Program-made: the position numbers and the translations under genes | NCBI GenBank assembly: GCA_025057645.1 | Contig: JANXBJ010000004.1 | Span: 108,971 to 172,970 of the forward strand | DNA: 64,000 nucleotides | Origin: Anaerolineales bacterium | Lineage (GTDB): Bacteria > Chloroflexota > Anaerolineae > Anaerolineales > UBA4823 | Direction: 5' to 3' | The notes under the pieces: generated by a model | What the model saw: only the letters and a program-made list of their open reading frames with translations | What the model was told of the DNA's origin: nothing | Database searches by the model: none | Shown here: positions 51,892 to 60,038 of the stretch, in pieces | Layout: every line of letters begins with the position of its first letter | Numbering within the stretch: position 1 is the first letter of the stretch

Positions 51892-52008
51892 TTAATACCG
51901 CAAGCAGACCAGTGCTTCCCACACCGAAGCGCGGCCAGACATCATCATGCCCATCATCATGACGATCGCTAAGAGGGAAAGAAACACTGGCGAAAACGCT
52001 TCTAGCAT
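51892..52008 (-). CDS. Methionine-rich leader peptide (38 aa)
   Basis: ATG 52008 to TAA 51894-51892. The peptide begins MLEAFSPVFLSLLAIV and continues MMMGMMMSGRASVWE, with codons 17-19 and 21-23 all ATG (51960-51940). AAGGATGG lies 10 nt before the start. Directly after the Met run, GCTTC (51930-51926) and GAAGC (51918-51914) can form a small hairpin that hides CGGTGTGGG, the strand that would otherwise open the terminator. A ribosome stalled on Met codons would cover the first arm and free the antiterminator. The layout is that of ribosome-mediated attenuation; the function is inferred. Confidence 0.8.
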   Translation of the reverse strand: MLEAFSPVFLSLLAIVMMMGMMMSGRASVWEALVCLRY

Positions 52009-52031
52009 GGGAAGACCATCCTTATTGTGTT

Positions 52032-52037
52032 ATGATA
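52032..52037 (-). promoter_or_regulatory. -10 box of the Met leader transcript
   Basis: TATCAT on the minus strand, predicted start near 52025, giving a leader of about 218 nt. The -35 is weak. Confidence 0.45.
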
Positions 52038-52119
52038 CAGAAACTTTGTGCCGCAGGCTATAGGCAATTTTGCCGATCTTTGCCTTCTTGGAAACAACAC
52101 TTTGCACAAATAAGGGCGC

Positions 52120-53700
52120 TCATCTCTCGTCTAGCGGGCGGGTCATGCGGTAGATATGCAGGGCAAGCTGAACTGCCAGGCGATTCTCGGGCTTGTCGAG
52201 ATCGATTTTGGTGATGGCGGCGATGCGTTCTAGACGATAGACTAGGGTATTGCGGTGGATGTATAAGGCCTCGGCGGTTTGCGAGAGGTTGCCGTTGTGA
52301 GCGAAGAAAGCCTCCAAGGTGTTGATCAATTCTTGCGGGTTTTCGGTGGCGAGCAAGTTGCCCAGAATTTCCTCCTGAAAAGCGATCAGCTCCGGGCTGT
52401 GCTCAAGCTGAAGCAGCAACCGGTAGACCGAGAGGTCCGGGTAGTAGAGAGGCGATTTCTCGTTCAGGCGTCGGGCCATATCCAGCGCTTGGCCGGCTCG
52501 CGTAAAGGAGACGCGCCATTCGCCGAGCGCTAGGGCGGGCGTGCCGATTCCGCAACGGACGACGGCTTGCGGGTATTCGCGTTGGGCTTGGCGCAACACC
52601 CCCTCAGCAAGGGCAATAGCTTCCGCAGGGCGCGGAGCTTCCCCGTCCACCGGGCAGAAGCAGATCACTTCGGAACCCATGGGGTGGACAATAGCGCGCA
52701 GGCTGCGCTGGGCGATCTCCCCGTTGATGATGGTCTCTAGGCGGCGGCGGGAGGGAGGGGCCGGCATATCCCACATAAAACGCAGGGCGACATGCGCTTG
52801 CTGGGGGTTTAGGCCCATAGCTTGCAGCCACAGACGGGCATCGCGCGGGGTGAGCACTTCTTGCAATAGGGCATTCAGTAAATCCCCCTTGAGGCGTTTT
52901 TCGGTTTCGCGAATGGCCTTGTTGCGTGCCATCTCGATCGCTAGGACCAAGCCACCTTGCTCGGCAACCAGATAGTCGAGCGAGTCGAATTCGCCCTGCA
53001 CGCCCACCAGCGAAAGATAGCCTCGAGCCACTTCGCCGACCACTACTGGGGCGATCAGGCAGCTTAGGCCTCCATCCAGATTCTGACAGTGAATGGTGGG
53101 CTGGCTGCCGACGCGCTTGCGATCGAGAAAGGCCTCTGGCAGCGGACGCAGTTCGCTAAACTGGGCGAGGATATCCGGCCAGATTCCCGCCAGCGTGGTC
53201 GAGGGGTGATGGGCGAGGACCATGCCACGCTTATCCTGGAGGATCACCCCGCGCGCAGTCATCTCGGCCATCGCCTGCACCAGACCCTCTAGGCCACGCC
53301 CTTCGGCTTCCAGTTGTGCCAGTTGAGCGTGGATGCGCGCTCCGCGCTCGATGATCGCCGCCCGAGCATTGATCAGAACGGCCGAAAGGCGTTTCTGCAG
53401 GGTGCGCTTGTCGATTTTTTCTTCGACAACGGCGAGCGGCAGCGAGAATTCAGGAGGCACCTCGGGGGCTTTGCCGAGGCAGATCACTAGGGCTGCGCCT
53501 TTATGCTGGGCTTGACGTAGGGCTGCAGGCGTGCACTCGGAGAAGCCCAGAATCAGGATATCGCCGGGATGCAATTCTTCCAGAGAGAGTGCCACCCAAT
53601 CCGGGGCTTGGGGGATGGCCTCCGGTTCGTGCAGCCACCGTGGCGGTCGTTCCAGGGCGAGTCGCAGAGTTTCCTTAAGCGTTAGGGTGCTAGCAACCAT
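52120..53700 (-). CDS. PucR/CdaR family transcriptional regulator
   Basis: 526 residues from ATG 53700 (GTG 53730 is an alternative). An N-terminal PucR-type domain (LTLKETLRLALERP, VALSLEELHPGDILILG) is followed by a GAF-like middle (about 130-290), a GGDEF-related region, and a C-terminal HTH_30 (GNLSQTAEALYIHRNTLVYRLERI). Such regulators control purine, sugar-acid or amino-acid catabolism. No obvious target is adjacent: it lies between the Met-leader gene and a metal-type transporter, both on the same strand. Confidence 0.9.
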   Translation of the reverse strand: MVASTLTLKETLRLALERPPRWLHEPEAIPQAPDWVALSLEELHPGDILILGFSECTPAALRQAQHKGAALVICLGKAPEVPPEFSLPLAVVEEKIDKRTLQKRLSAVLINARAAIIERGARIHAQLAQLEAEGRGLEGLVQAMAEMTARGVILQDKRGMVLAHHPSTTLAGIWPDILAQFSELRPLPEAFLDRKRVGSQPTIHCQNLDGGLSCLIAPVVVGEVARGYLSLVGVQGEFDSLDYLVAEQGGLVLAIEMARNKAIRETEKRLKGDLLNALLQEVLTPRDARLWLQAMGLNPQQAHVALRFMWDMPAPPSRRRLETIINGEIAQRSLRAIVHPMGSEVICFCPVDGEAPRPAEAIALAEGVLRQAQREYPQAVVRCGIGTPALALGEWRVSFTRAGQALDMARRLNEKSPLYYPDLSVYRLLLQLEHSPELIAFQEEILGNLLATENPQELINTLEAFFAHNGNLSQTAEALYIHRNTLVYRLERIAAITKIDLDKPENRLAVQLALHIYRMTRPLDER

Positions 53701-53846
53701 GGTTTTCTCTGGGTGATCTTTGGTTCTCACGCGGCCAGGAGCAATGCTCTCAAGCAGTTAAATTTCTCGAGGGGTAGATTAAGTTATTATACCTCGGAAA
53801 CGAGCCGGGGGCTCGCATTTTCGGCCCGCGCCGCAGCACAAAGGGT

Positions 53847-54413
53847 TCAAGCGAGAATTCGCTGCAAAAGAGCGAGTTCTTCATCCAAGGCTGCCTGAAG
53901 CGCTCTCGCACCGGCGATCCGAATTTCCCGGCCGACCCGCCAACGGGCGTGCACCGCAGAGCGCAGGCTTTCGCGCACGGTAATTAGGGCAAGCCGATAT
54001 GCCCCCGAGTCGAGGGCTGCAAAGGCCGCTTGCCATCCCTTGCCCCTCAGGAATTCCAGCGGCCCTAGTTCGTCCACCACCAGCAAATCGCACGGGATGG
54101 CCTCCCGGAGCACCCTATTCCCCCACTCCAGGGCTTCGGCATCCAGCAACCACTCGCCCACTGCAACCGGCTCGGAGGAAAACGGGGGGTGAAGCGCAAA
54201 AGCCCGATGCCACGCCAGGGGGCGCTTCTCCTCGCTGTGCAGGTCTTGAACCTCAATGCCTACCTTCATTCCGCCTTCAAAGCGGGCCGGGCTGAGCAAA
54301 CCACGCACCTTCACACCCCTTTGCCGCACCACTGCCACCAATGTCTGGCAGAAGGTGGTCTTGCCGCTGCCGCTCTCCCCCACGACCAGCCAGAGTTCAC
54401 CCGCTACAGCCAT
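53847..54413 (-). CDS. THEP1-like NTPase (DUF265 family)
   Basis: 188 residues. P-loop GESGSGKTT at the N-terminus, GVKVRGLLSPA, and Walker B LLVVDELGPLEF match nucleoside-triphosphatase THEP1. Biochemical role in cells is unknown; archaeal and bacterial members hydrolyse NTPs slowly. It overlaps the ABC ATPase gene by 10 bp at its start, so it belongs to the transporter operon. An accessory role in uptake or in processing the cofactor is inferred. Confidence 0.85.
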   Translation of the reverse strand: MAVAGELWLVVGESGSGKTTFCQTLVAVVRQRGVKVRGLLSPARFEGGMKVGIEVQDLHSEEKRPLAWHRAFALHPPFSSEPVAVGEWLLDAEALEWGNRVLREAIPCDLLVVDELGPLEFLRGKGWQAAFAALDSGAYRLALITVRESLRSAVHARWRVGREIRIAGARALQAALDEELALLQRILA

Positions 54414-55180
54414 TGGAGGGTCTTTTTGCCCTCCACGAGGGTGATTTGCAGGGGAATCGAGTAGACCTCTCGGAGCACCTCACTGGTAAATACCTCGTCG
54501 AGCGCACCGTGACGAAAGACGCTGCCTTGGCGCAGGATGACCACTTGGTCGGCCAGCGCCAAGACCACTTGAGGATCGTGGGAGGTCATTAGCACGGTGA
54601 TGCCCTGGCGCTTGAGTTCACGCACCACTTCCACCAAGCGATAGGTGTTTTGCAGGTCGAGGTGCGCCGTGGGTTCATCGAGGAGCAACAAGCGGGGTTG
54701 CTGGGTGAGGGCGCGAGCGATGAGCACCAACTGCCGCTCGCCGCCGCTGAGGGTGCGGATCGAGTGATCGGCCAGGTGCGCAATGCCCACCCGCTCTAAG
54801 GCCTCGAGGGCGATGCGCACATCCTCCGGGCCCGGCTCGGCCAAGCTGGGCAGGTGAGGGGCACGACCCAGGAGAATATATTCGAGCACGCTATACTCAA
54901 AAGGCACATATTCGGTCTGGGGGACCAAGGCCATCAAGCGCCCGCGTTCACGACGGGTGAGGCTGGCAAGAGGGCGGTCCTCAACCCAAATGCTGCCCTG
55001 CTCTGCCTTAAGCCAACCCAGAGTCAGATAAAGCAGCGTGGTTTTGCCGCAGCCGTTGGGACCGAAGAGGACGGTTACCTGATGCGCAGGAAGAGAGAAG
55101 GTGACCTCTTTAAGGACGGCTTGAGCCCGAGCATCGTAGCGGAAGCTGACTTGTTCGAAGCGCAGCAACGGTTTGTTCAT
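54404..55180 (-). CDS. FecE/BtuD-type ABC transporter ATPase
   Basis: 258 residues from ATG 55180, which overlaps the permease stop (ATGA). Walker A GPNGCGKTT, Q-loop LVPQTEY, signature LSGGERQLVLIARAL, Walker B LLLLDEPTAHLD, switch His MTSHD. It belongs to the iron-siderophore/cobalamin importer class. Confidence 0.94.
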   Translation of the reverse strand: MNKPLLRFEQVSFRYDARAQAVLKEVTFSLPAHQVTVLFGPNGCGKTTLLYLTLGWLKAEQGSIWVEDRPLASLTRRERGRLMALVPQTEYVPFEYSVLEYILLGRAPHLPSLAEPGPEDVRIALEALERVGIAHLADHSIRTLSGGERQLVLIARALTQQPRLLLLDEPTAHLDLQNTYRLVEVVRELKRQGITVLMTSHDPQVVLALADQVVILRQGSVFRHGALDEVFTSEVLREVYSIPLQITLVEGKKTLQWL

Positions 55181-56208
55181 CGCTGCTGCCACTGTTTCCC
55201 CTGAAAGCCGAACAGGACCAAAAAAGCCACCGCTCCGATCAACGAGGTCAAAATCCCCAGCGGGATTTCGCCGTTCAGCAGAGTGCGGGCAAGATTATCG
55301 CAGAGGATCACGAACCAACCGCCGATGAGCATAGCACCGGGCAAGCTGAAGCGGGCCTCGGCCCCAAACAGTCGCCGCGCAAGATGCGGAATGATGAGAC
55401 CGACCCAGCCGACCATTCCAGCTACCGAGGTTAATGCGGCGGTGGGCAGGACGGCAGCTACGATCACCAGAGCTCGTTCACGGTGGGGTGCCGCCCCAAG
55501 CGAAAAGGCAATTTCGTCGTTGAGGGCTAAGAGGTTTAGCCGCCAGCGGTAGAGCAGAAGCAGGGCTAGTCCGAGCAGGGAGAAGGGCAGGATGGAGAGG
55601 AATTTCGGCCAGGTCAGGCTGGCCAGCCCGCCCAAGAGCCAAAAGGTGATCTCGGGCAATTGACTGAGCGGATCGGCTAGGATTTTCAACAGACCTACGC
55701 CGGCCGAAAACAGCGCCGAGACGGCGATGCCGGCCAGGATCAGGCGCAGGATCCACCCGCCATAGCGCAGGCGGCGCGCCAGCAGATAGGAAAACCCCAA
55801 GCCGGCTAGGGCAAACACCGCCGCGTTCGCCTGCACTATCAGAGCCGAGGAAGAAAAGAAGACAATGGCGAGCGCAGCTCCGAAAGCCGCCCCTTGGGAG
55901 ACCCCCAAAAAACCCGGCTCGACCAGCGGGTTGCCGAAGAGCAGTTGAAACACTAAGCCTGCCGCCGAGAGCGACATCCCCAGGAGAAGCGCAGTGAGCA
56001 ACCGTGGTAGGCGCAATTGGAACACTAGGCGTTCGGCCAACTCATCACTGCTCAGGCGCTCCGGTGAAAGCAGCCCCGGTGAGGGGTAGCGACCGAGCAG
56101 TAAAGAAATCCAGAGCAGCGCCAGCAATCCTACCCCCAAAGCCCAGAGCATTCGCTGCCGGTGCAGGCTTGAGGCCTGCACTGCTGCCAACGCTCGAGTG
56201 TCGCCCAT
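55177..56208 (-). CDS. FecCD/BtuC-type ABC importer permease
   Basis: 343 residues from ATG 56208, whose A is shared with the binding-protein stop (TGATG). About ten membrane helices. Family motifs: RLPRLLTALLLGMSLSAAGLVFQ, NPLVEPGFLGVSQGA, and the ATPase-coupling GLIIPHLARRLFG. Imports cobalamin, siderophore or heme. Confidence 0.94.
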   Translation of the reverse strand: MGDTRALAAVQASSLHRQRMLWALGVGLLALLWISLLLGRYPSPGLLSPERLSSDELAERLVFQLRLPRLLTALLLGMSLSAAGLVFQLLFGNPLVEPGFLGVSQGAAFGAALAIVFFSSSALIVQANAAVFALAGLGFSYLLARRLRYGGWILRLILAGIAVSALFSAGVGLLKILADPLSQLPEITFWLLGGLASLTWPKFLSILPFSLLGLALLLLYRWRLNLLALNDEIAFSLGAAPHRERALVIVAAVLPTAALTSVAGMVGWVGLIIPHLARRLFGAEARFSLPGAMLIGGWFVILCDNLARTLLNGEIPLGILTSLIGAVAFLVLFGFQGKQWQQR

Positions 56209-57380
56209 CAGGGAAGGTCTCCGGTAAAGCTTGGGATGATCTTTTCGTTCACGAAGGTTTCGTCCAATCCATACAGGGTTTGGTAGAACTCCTTGACCTC
56301 TTGAACGGCGTCGTAGTCCGGGAAAAGCTCGGGGTGCATGCGCGCCGCCAGCCAACTTAGCCCCAGAATCCAGCGCACATCGGGTTGATCCCAGCTATAG
56401 AGATCGCCGGCAAACCCGTATAGATTGCCCTCTCGCACGGCGCGCAGAGCTTCCCACTGCGCATCCTGTTTGAGTTGGGCGACCACCTCGGAGACGTTGC
56501 GGAAGTAAGAGATCACGAAAATCTTATCTGCATCCCAGGCCGCTATTTGTTCAAAGGAAACTTGCGTCCATCCTTTTCCTAATTCGATTTGTTTCCAAAG
56601 GGGTTCCCCGCCGGCGATTTCGGTCATCAGGGTTTGCATCCAGCTTTGGGGGGGCACGTTGAAGGCTACCTTGCCGTCCTTTTCGCTGTATTGCAAGATC
56701 AGCACTCTCGGCTTTGCGACCCCCTGGACGGTTTGTTGCACGCGCTCGACTTTTCTCTGGTAATAGGCCACGATTTGCGCTGCGCGCTCGCTTTGGCCGA
56801 AGATCTGTCCGAGGGTGGTCAGATCGCGCCAATATTGCTCCGGCGTTTCTAGGTCCAGATAGACCACTGGGATGCCCAGCGTTTCGATCGGCTTGCCCAA
56901 GTTTTCCGCCAGATAACTCTTCAGCAAGACCAGGTCGGGTTGGTAAGCAGCGATCTGCTCGGCGCCGGCGTCCCCGGTCAAAGTGGCCTTTTGCTGGTAT
57001 TGCGGCTCGTAGAGGGCGAGGAAATTACCGCTCCCCTGTCCGGTTTGCCCTAAGGCTACAATGCGTTCGCCCGCTCCCGGGAAGATATATGCTGCGTTGG
57101 CCAGCATGAAGAGCGCTCTTCCGGCGATCACAATGCGCCGGGGTGGAGCAGCGAATCGCACTTCTCGCCCAAGCGCATCCTGCACTGTAAATGCGGTAGA
57201 CGGGGAAGGCGGTTCGGGGTATGGGGTTGCCTCGGGCAGAGCGGGGGGCAGGGTTGCCACAACCGGCGGATAGGGAGTGGCTGCTTCGCTCTCCAGTTCG
57301 GGGGCGAAGTCCGATGCAGGGGAAGCGCAAGCGGCCAGCGAGAAAGCGATCAAGAGCACAAGGGTCTTGAAGCGTTGCAT
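56208..57380 (-). CDS. BtuF/FhuD-type substrate-binding lipoprotein
   Basis: 390 residues from ATG 57380 (GGGAGAG upstream). Lipobox SLAACAS, then a Pro-rich linker and the two-lobed helical-backbone binding fold (RRIVIAGRALFML, EQIAAYQPDLVLLKSY, AWDADKIFVISY). Ligand could be cobalamin or an iron chelate. The gene is preceded by a leader of about 225 nt with a terminator/antiterminator switch, so expression probably responds to the ligand or cell state. Confidence 0.92.
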   Translation of the reverse strand: MQRFKTLVLLIAFSLAACASPASDFAPELESEAATPYPPVVATLPPALPEATPYPEPPSPSTAFTVQDALGREVRFAAPPRRIVIAGRALFMLANAAYIFPGAGERIVALGQTGQGSGNFLALYEPQYQQKATLTGDAGAEQIAAYQPDLVLLKSYLAENLGKPIETLGIPVVYLDLETPEQYWRDLTTLGQIFGQSERAAQIVAYYQRKVERVQQTVQGVAKPRVLILQYSEKDGKVAFNVPPQSWMQTLMTEIAGGEPLWKQIELGKGWTQVSFEQIAAWDADKIFVISYFRNVSEVVAQLKQDAQWEALRAVREGNLYGFAGDLYSWDQPDVRWILGLSWLAARMHPELFPDYDAVQEVKEFYQTLYGLDETFVNEKIIPSFTGDLP

Positions 57381-57607
57381 TTTCTCTCCCGTGAGTCGCA
57401 AAATAAGATCAAAGGCTGTCTCTGCGGAAAGGAGAGACAGCCTTTAGGAGCGCAAAAGCGGCTCTCCTTTCCAAGTCCTCACCCGACTAGGCGGGGGGAG
57501 CGGGAGGCAGAGGCGCTTCCGCACTCTACCCGGTAAGGTAGCGCGACTGCCTCACTGTCCTGCTGCCCTGCGGTGACTCCGTTTAGGCAGTCAGGCTTCG
57601 GAGAAGT
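57381..57607 (-). promoter_or_regulatory. Structured leader (candidate riboswitch) of the btuFCD-like operon
   Basis: About 225 nt with several helices. GACTGCCT (57590s) pairs with AGGCAGTC (57540s). A CTACC/GGGTAG hairpin lies near 57525-57540. GGAAAGGAGAG (57472-57462) is exactly complementary to CTCTCCTTTCC (57436-57426) in the terminator. The two pairings exclude each other, the hallmark of a riboswitch expression platform. I looked for the B12 box and CCCGCCACTG core of cobalamin riboswitches and did not find them. No ATG occurs in the leader, so a leader peptide is unlikely. Confidence 0.6.
57411..57445 (-). terminator. Terminator hairpin in the transporter leader
   Basis: Minus strand: AAAGGCTGTCTC (57445-57434), 11-nt loop, GAGACAGCCTTT (57422-57411): a perfect 12-bp stem, followed by GATCTTATTTTG. 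It lies 30 nt before the binding-protein ATG and competes with the antiterminator described for the leader. Confidence 0.75.
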
Positions 57608-57614
57608 GCGCCCT

Positions 57615-57623
57615 ATTATAACA
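57615..57623 (-). promoter_or_regulatory. Extended -10 promoter of the transporter operon
   Basis: Minus strand TGTTATAAT: consensus TATAAT (57620-57615) with upstream TG. No good -35. Predicted start near 57607. Confidence 0.6.
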
Positions 57624-57812
57624 CGACAACACGACCCGGCGAGTGGGCGCGTTCTCTGCCGAAGGGGGCGAACTCCGTTCGATCAGGCCGAAGTGGCAGG
57701 GTCGGTCTTCGCTGCTCCGTTTTGCCCAAAGTTTCCCGACAAGCCGTTAAGATCGAGAAAGGCTCAAGAGTGCAGTAAAATTCGAGAAAACCGCTGACCA
57801 GGAGCCAAGATC

Positions 57813-58988
57813 ATGTCTCTTCAAGGCCTCTTTGCCAAAATCTCTGGGGACGAGATTGCGCATCTGACACGCGAGTTGGTTCGTTTCGATACCACGAACC
57901 CCCCGGGCAACGAGCGCAGGGCGGTTGAATTCGTGGCCGAGTCTCTCAAGCCGTTTGGGTTTGAATGCCTGTTCCTCGAGCATGAGACCCAGCGCGCCAC
58001 TCTGCTCGCCCGCCTGCAAGGGAGCGGTGAGCGCGGCGCATTGGTTTTCAACGGGCACATAGACGTGGTGCCTGTCGGTGTCGAGAGCTGGCAGCACCCC
58101 CCTTTTGAGGGGGTGATCGATGGGGGGAAGGTTTGGGGGCGCGGTGCAGCGGATATGAAGGGGGGTGTGGCTGCGATGATGGCGGCGGCCAAAGCCGTGG
58201 CACAGGCCGACCTTGCTTTGAAAGGTGACTTAATCCTCACCGTTACGGCCGGCGAGGAAGTGGATATGCTGGGAGCGCGCGCCCTTGCCGCCTTGCCCGA
58301 GGCACGCCACTGGCAAGCAGTGATCATCTCGGAACCCACCTCGAACCGGCTCGGTCTGGCAGAGCGCGGGGTTTTCTGGCCGGAGATCACCACCTACGGC
58401 AAAACCGCGCATGGCTCTACCCCGGAATTAGGGGTCAACGCAGTGATGATGATGGTGAAGCTCCTCGCCGAGTTCGAAAAGCTGGATATCCCCTTTCAAC
58501 CCCACCCGGTGCTGGGCGAGTTTACTCGCAGCGTCAACACCATTCACGGCGGGGTCAAGGTCAATGTCGTGCCCGATCGCTGTTCGGTAATGGTGGATAT
58601 GCGTACGCTGCCCGGACAGGATCATGCCGAGTTGATGCGCCTTTTGGAGGCCTTTCTCGCCCGGCTGGCGGGAGAGATCCCGGGCTTTAGGGCGACGATC
58701 CGCCTGACTTACGAGCTCCCGCCGGCCGAGACACCCCAAGAGGCAGAGGCAGTGCAGAAGTTCCTCTTCGCCGCAAAGGCTCACTGCGGAGTGGATCTTC
58801 CGATTGTCAAAGTCCCCTTTGCCACCGAGGCAGGGGTGTTTGTGCCGACCTTGGGGCTTTCCACGCTGATTCTCGGCCCTGGCGATCCGGCGCTGGCCCA
58901 TCAGCCCGATGAGTTTGTCGGCATTGCCGAAATGGAAGAGGCTGCAAGGCTTTATATCGCGGCTGCAGTGGAGATGTTAGCAGCCTGA
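57813..58988 (+). CDS. M20 family metallopeptidase (ArgE/DapE-like)
   Basis: 391 residues, CCAGGAG before the ATG. Zinc ligands seen: His in FNGHIDVVP, Asp in GRGAADMKGG, catalytic and metal Glu in VTAGEEVDM, and Glu in SEPTSNR, followed by the dimerisation lid (GKTAHGSTPELGVNA). The family removes N-acyl groups (acetylornithine, succinyl-diaminopimelate) or cleaves dipeptides; specificity is not visible. It is 2 kb upstream of argG-argH, so acetylornithine deacetylase is possible but not shown. Confidence 0.88.
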   Translation: MSLQGLFAKISGDEIAHLTRELVRFDTTNPPGNERRAVEFVAESLKPFGFECLFLEHETQRATLLARLQGSGERGALVFNGHIDVVPVGVESWQHPPFEGVIDGGKVWGRGAADMKGGVAAMMAAAKAVAQADLALKGDLILTVTAGEEVDMLGARALAALPEARHWQAVIISEPTSNRLGLAERGVFWPEITTYGKTAHGSTPELGVNAVMMMVKLLAEFEKLDIPFQPHPVLGEFTRSVNTIHGGVKVNVVPDRCSVMVDMRTLPGQDHAELMRLLEAFLARLAGEIPGFRATIRLTYELPPAETPQEAEAVQKFLFAAKAHCGVDLPIVKVPFATEAGVFVPTLGLSTLILGPGDPALAHQPDEFVGIAEMEEAARLYIAAAVEMLAA

Positions 58989-59078
58989 GAGGGAGGGCCT
59001 TTTGCCTGCTCTCGTTTCTCGCCCTAACAGGGGAAAAGGCGCGCAATAGAGTGCCCTTTTGTGATAAGATTTTCCCCA

Positions 59079-60038
59079 GTGGATGAGCCATATTTGTTTC
59101 TCCCCTCGCGCCGGCAAGGATCGCTCTTTCAGGGGGCGTTGGTTGTAATCTTTGGCTGTGCCGGCTTGCTAAGCCTGATTCAGGGCTTTCGCACCCCGGT
59201 CGGCTTGGAGTTTGTGCTCTATTTCCTCGCCGCTTGGGTCGCTGCTGCGATAATGCTTTGGGCGCTTTATCGTTGGCTCGCGCTGCACAGCGCCTTCTAC
59301 TCTCTCGAACGCAGCGGCCTGCGCTTGCGTTGGGGGTTGCGTTTGGAGGAGATTCCGTTGAACAGCGTGCGCTGGGTTCGCTCCGAAGCGGAAGTGCGCC
59401 GGCAGCTAGGTCAACGCCTTCCGTTGCCCTGGGGCGCCTTGCCGGGGGCGATTGTGGGGAGACGCTCGCTGGCAGATGGGACGGTTTTGGACTATCTGGC
59501 TTCCGATTTCTCGAAGATGGTTTTGGTGGTCACTGACGACCGAGTGTTTATCCTATCACCGGAGAGGCGGGACGATTTTCTCTTCTTTCTCCAACGCACG
59601 TTGGAATTGGGTTCGATTTCCTCATGGAAACGCCGCTCCCACAATCCGGCCTCGTTTCTCGGCGAGGTTTGGCGCAACCGAGTGGCACGGCTGTTCTTAG
59701 GGCTGGGGTTGATCGGTAGCTTGGCGCTTTGGATTTGGGTCAGTCTAAGAATCCCTAACCTCGGCGCAGTGTATATAAGCTCGGCTGCAGAGGAGCCGGC
59801 GCCAGCCGCCTTTTTGTTGCTCCTCCCTTTGGCGAATGGCTTTTTCTACGTCCTCAATGCCCTAGGCGGGCTTTATTTTTACCGGCGTAGCCTTCTAACG
59901 CTCGATGCCTCTACGGAAAATCCCTCTTCCTTTTCTCTTTCAGCGGATAAGGTCTATGCCTACTTGCTCTGGGGGTGTGGTGTGGTGACAACCGGCCTGT
60001 TTTATTTGTCCGTCTCTTTTGCCATCTATGTGGAGTGA
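59079..60038 (+). CDS. Membrane protein with bacterial PH-like domain
   Basis: 319 residues from GTG 59079 (GTG 59061 is an alternative; no ribosome site is clear). Helices at about 25-45 and 50-72 precede a PH-like beta domain (YSLERSGLRLRWGLRLEEIPL and FSKMVLVVTDDRVFILSPE), followed by two or more membrane helices (GLGLIGSLALWIWVSL, AAFLLLLPLANGFFYVLNA). Architecture matches other bPH_2 membrane proteins of unknown function. It overlaps the DUF92 gene by 11 bp. Confidence 0.75.
   Translation: MDEPYLFLPSRRQGSLFQGALVVIFGCAGLLSLIQGFRTPVGLEFVLYFLAAWVAAAIMLWALYRWLALHSAFYSLERSGLRLRWGLRLEEIPLNSVRWVRSEAEVRRQLGQRLPLPWGALPGAIVGRRSLADGTVLDYLASDFSKMVLVVTDDRVFILSPERRDDFLFFLQRTLELGSISSWKRRSHNPASFLGEVWRNRVARLFLGLGLIGSLALWIWVSLRIPNLGAVYISSAAEEPAPAAFLLLLPLANGFFYVLNALGGLYFYRRSLLTLDASTENPSSFSLSADKVYAYLLWGCGVVTTGLFYLSVSFAIYVE

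Noticed and set aside
51808-52037. SAM-I (S-box) or T-box riboswitch before the PLP enzyme
   Set aside because: Neither the S-box core nor the T-box AGGGUGGNACCGCG element is present; the Met-codon leader explains the terminator better.
57381-57607. Standard cobalamin riboswitch
   Set aside because: The B12 box and CCCGCCACTG core were not found on the minus strand, so only a generic structured leader is claimed.
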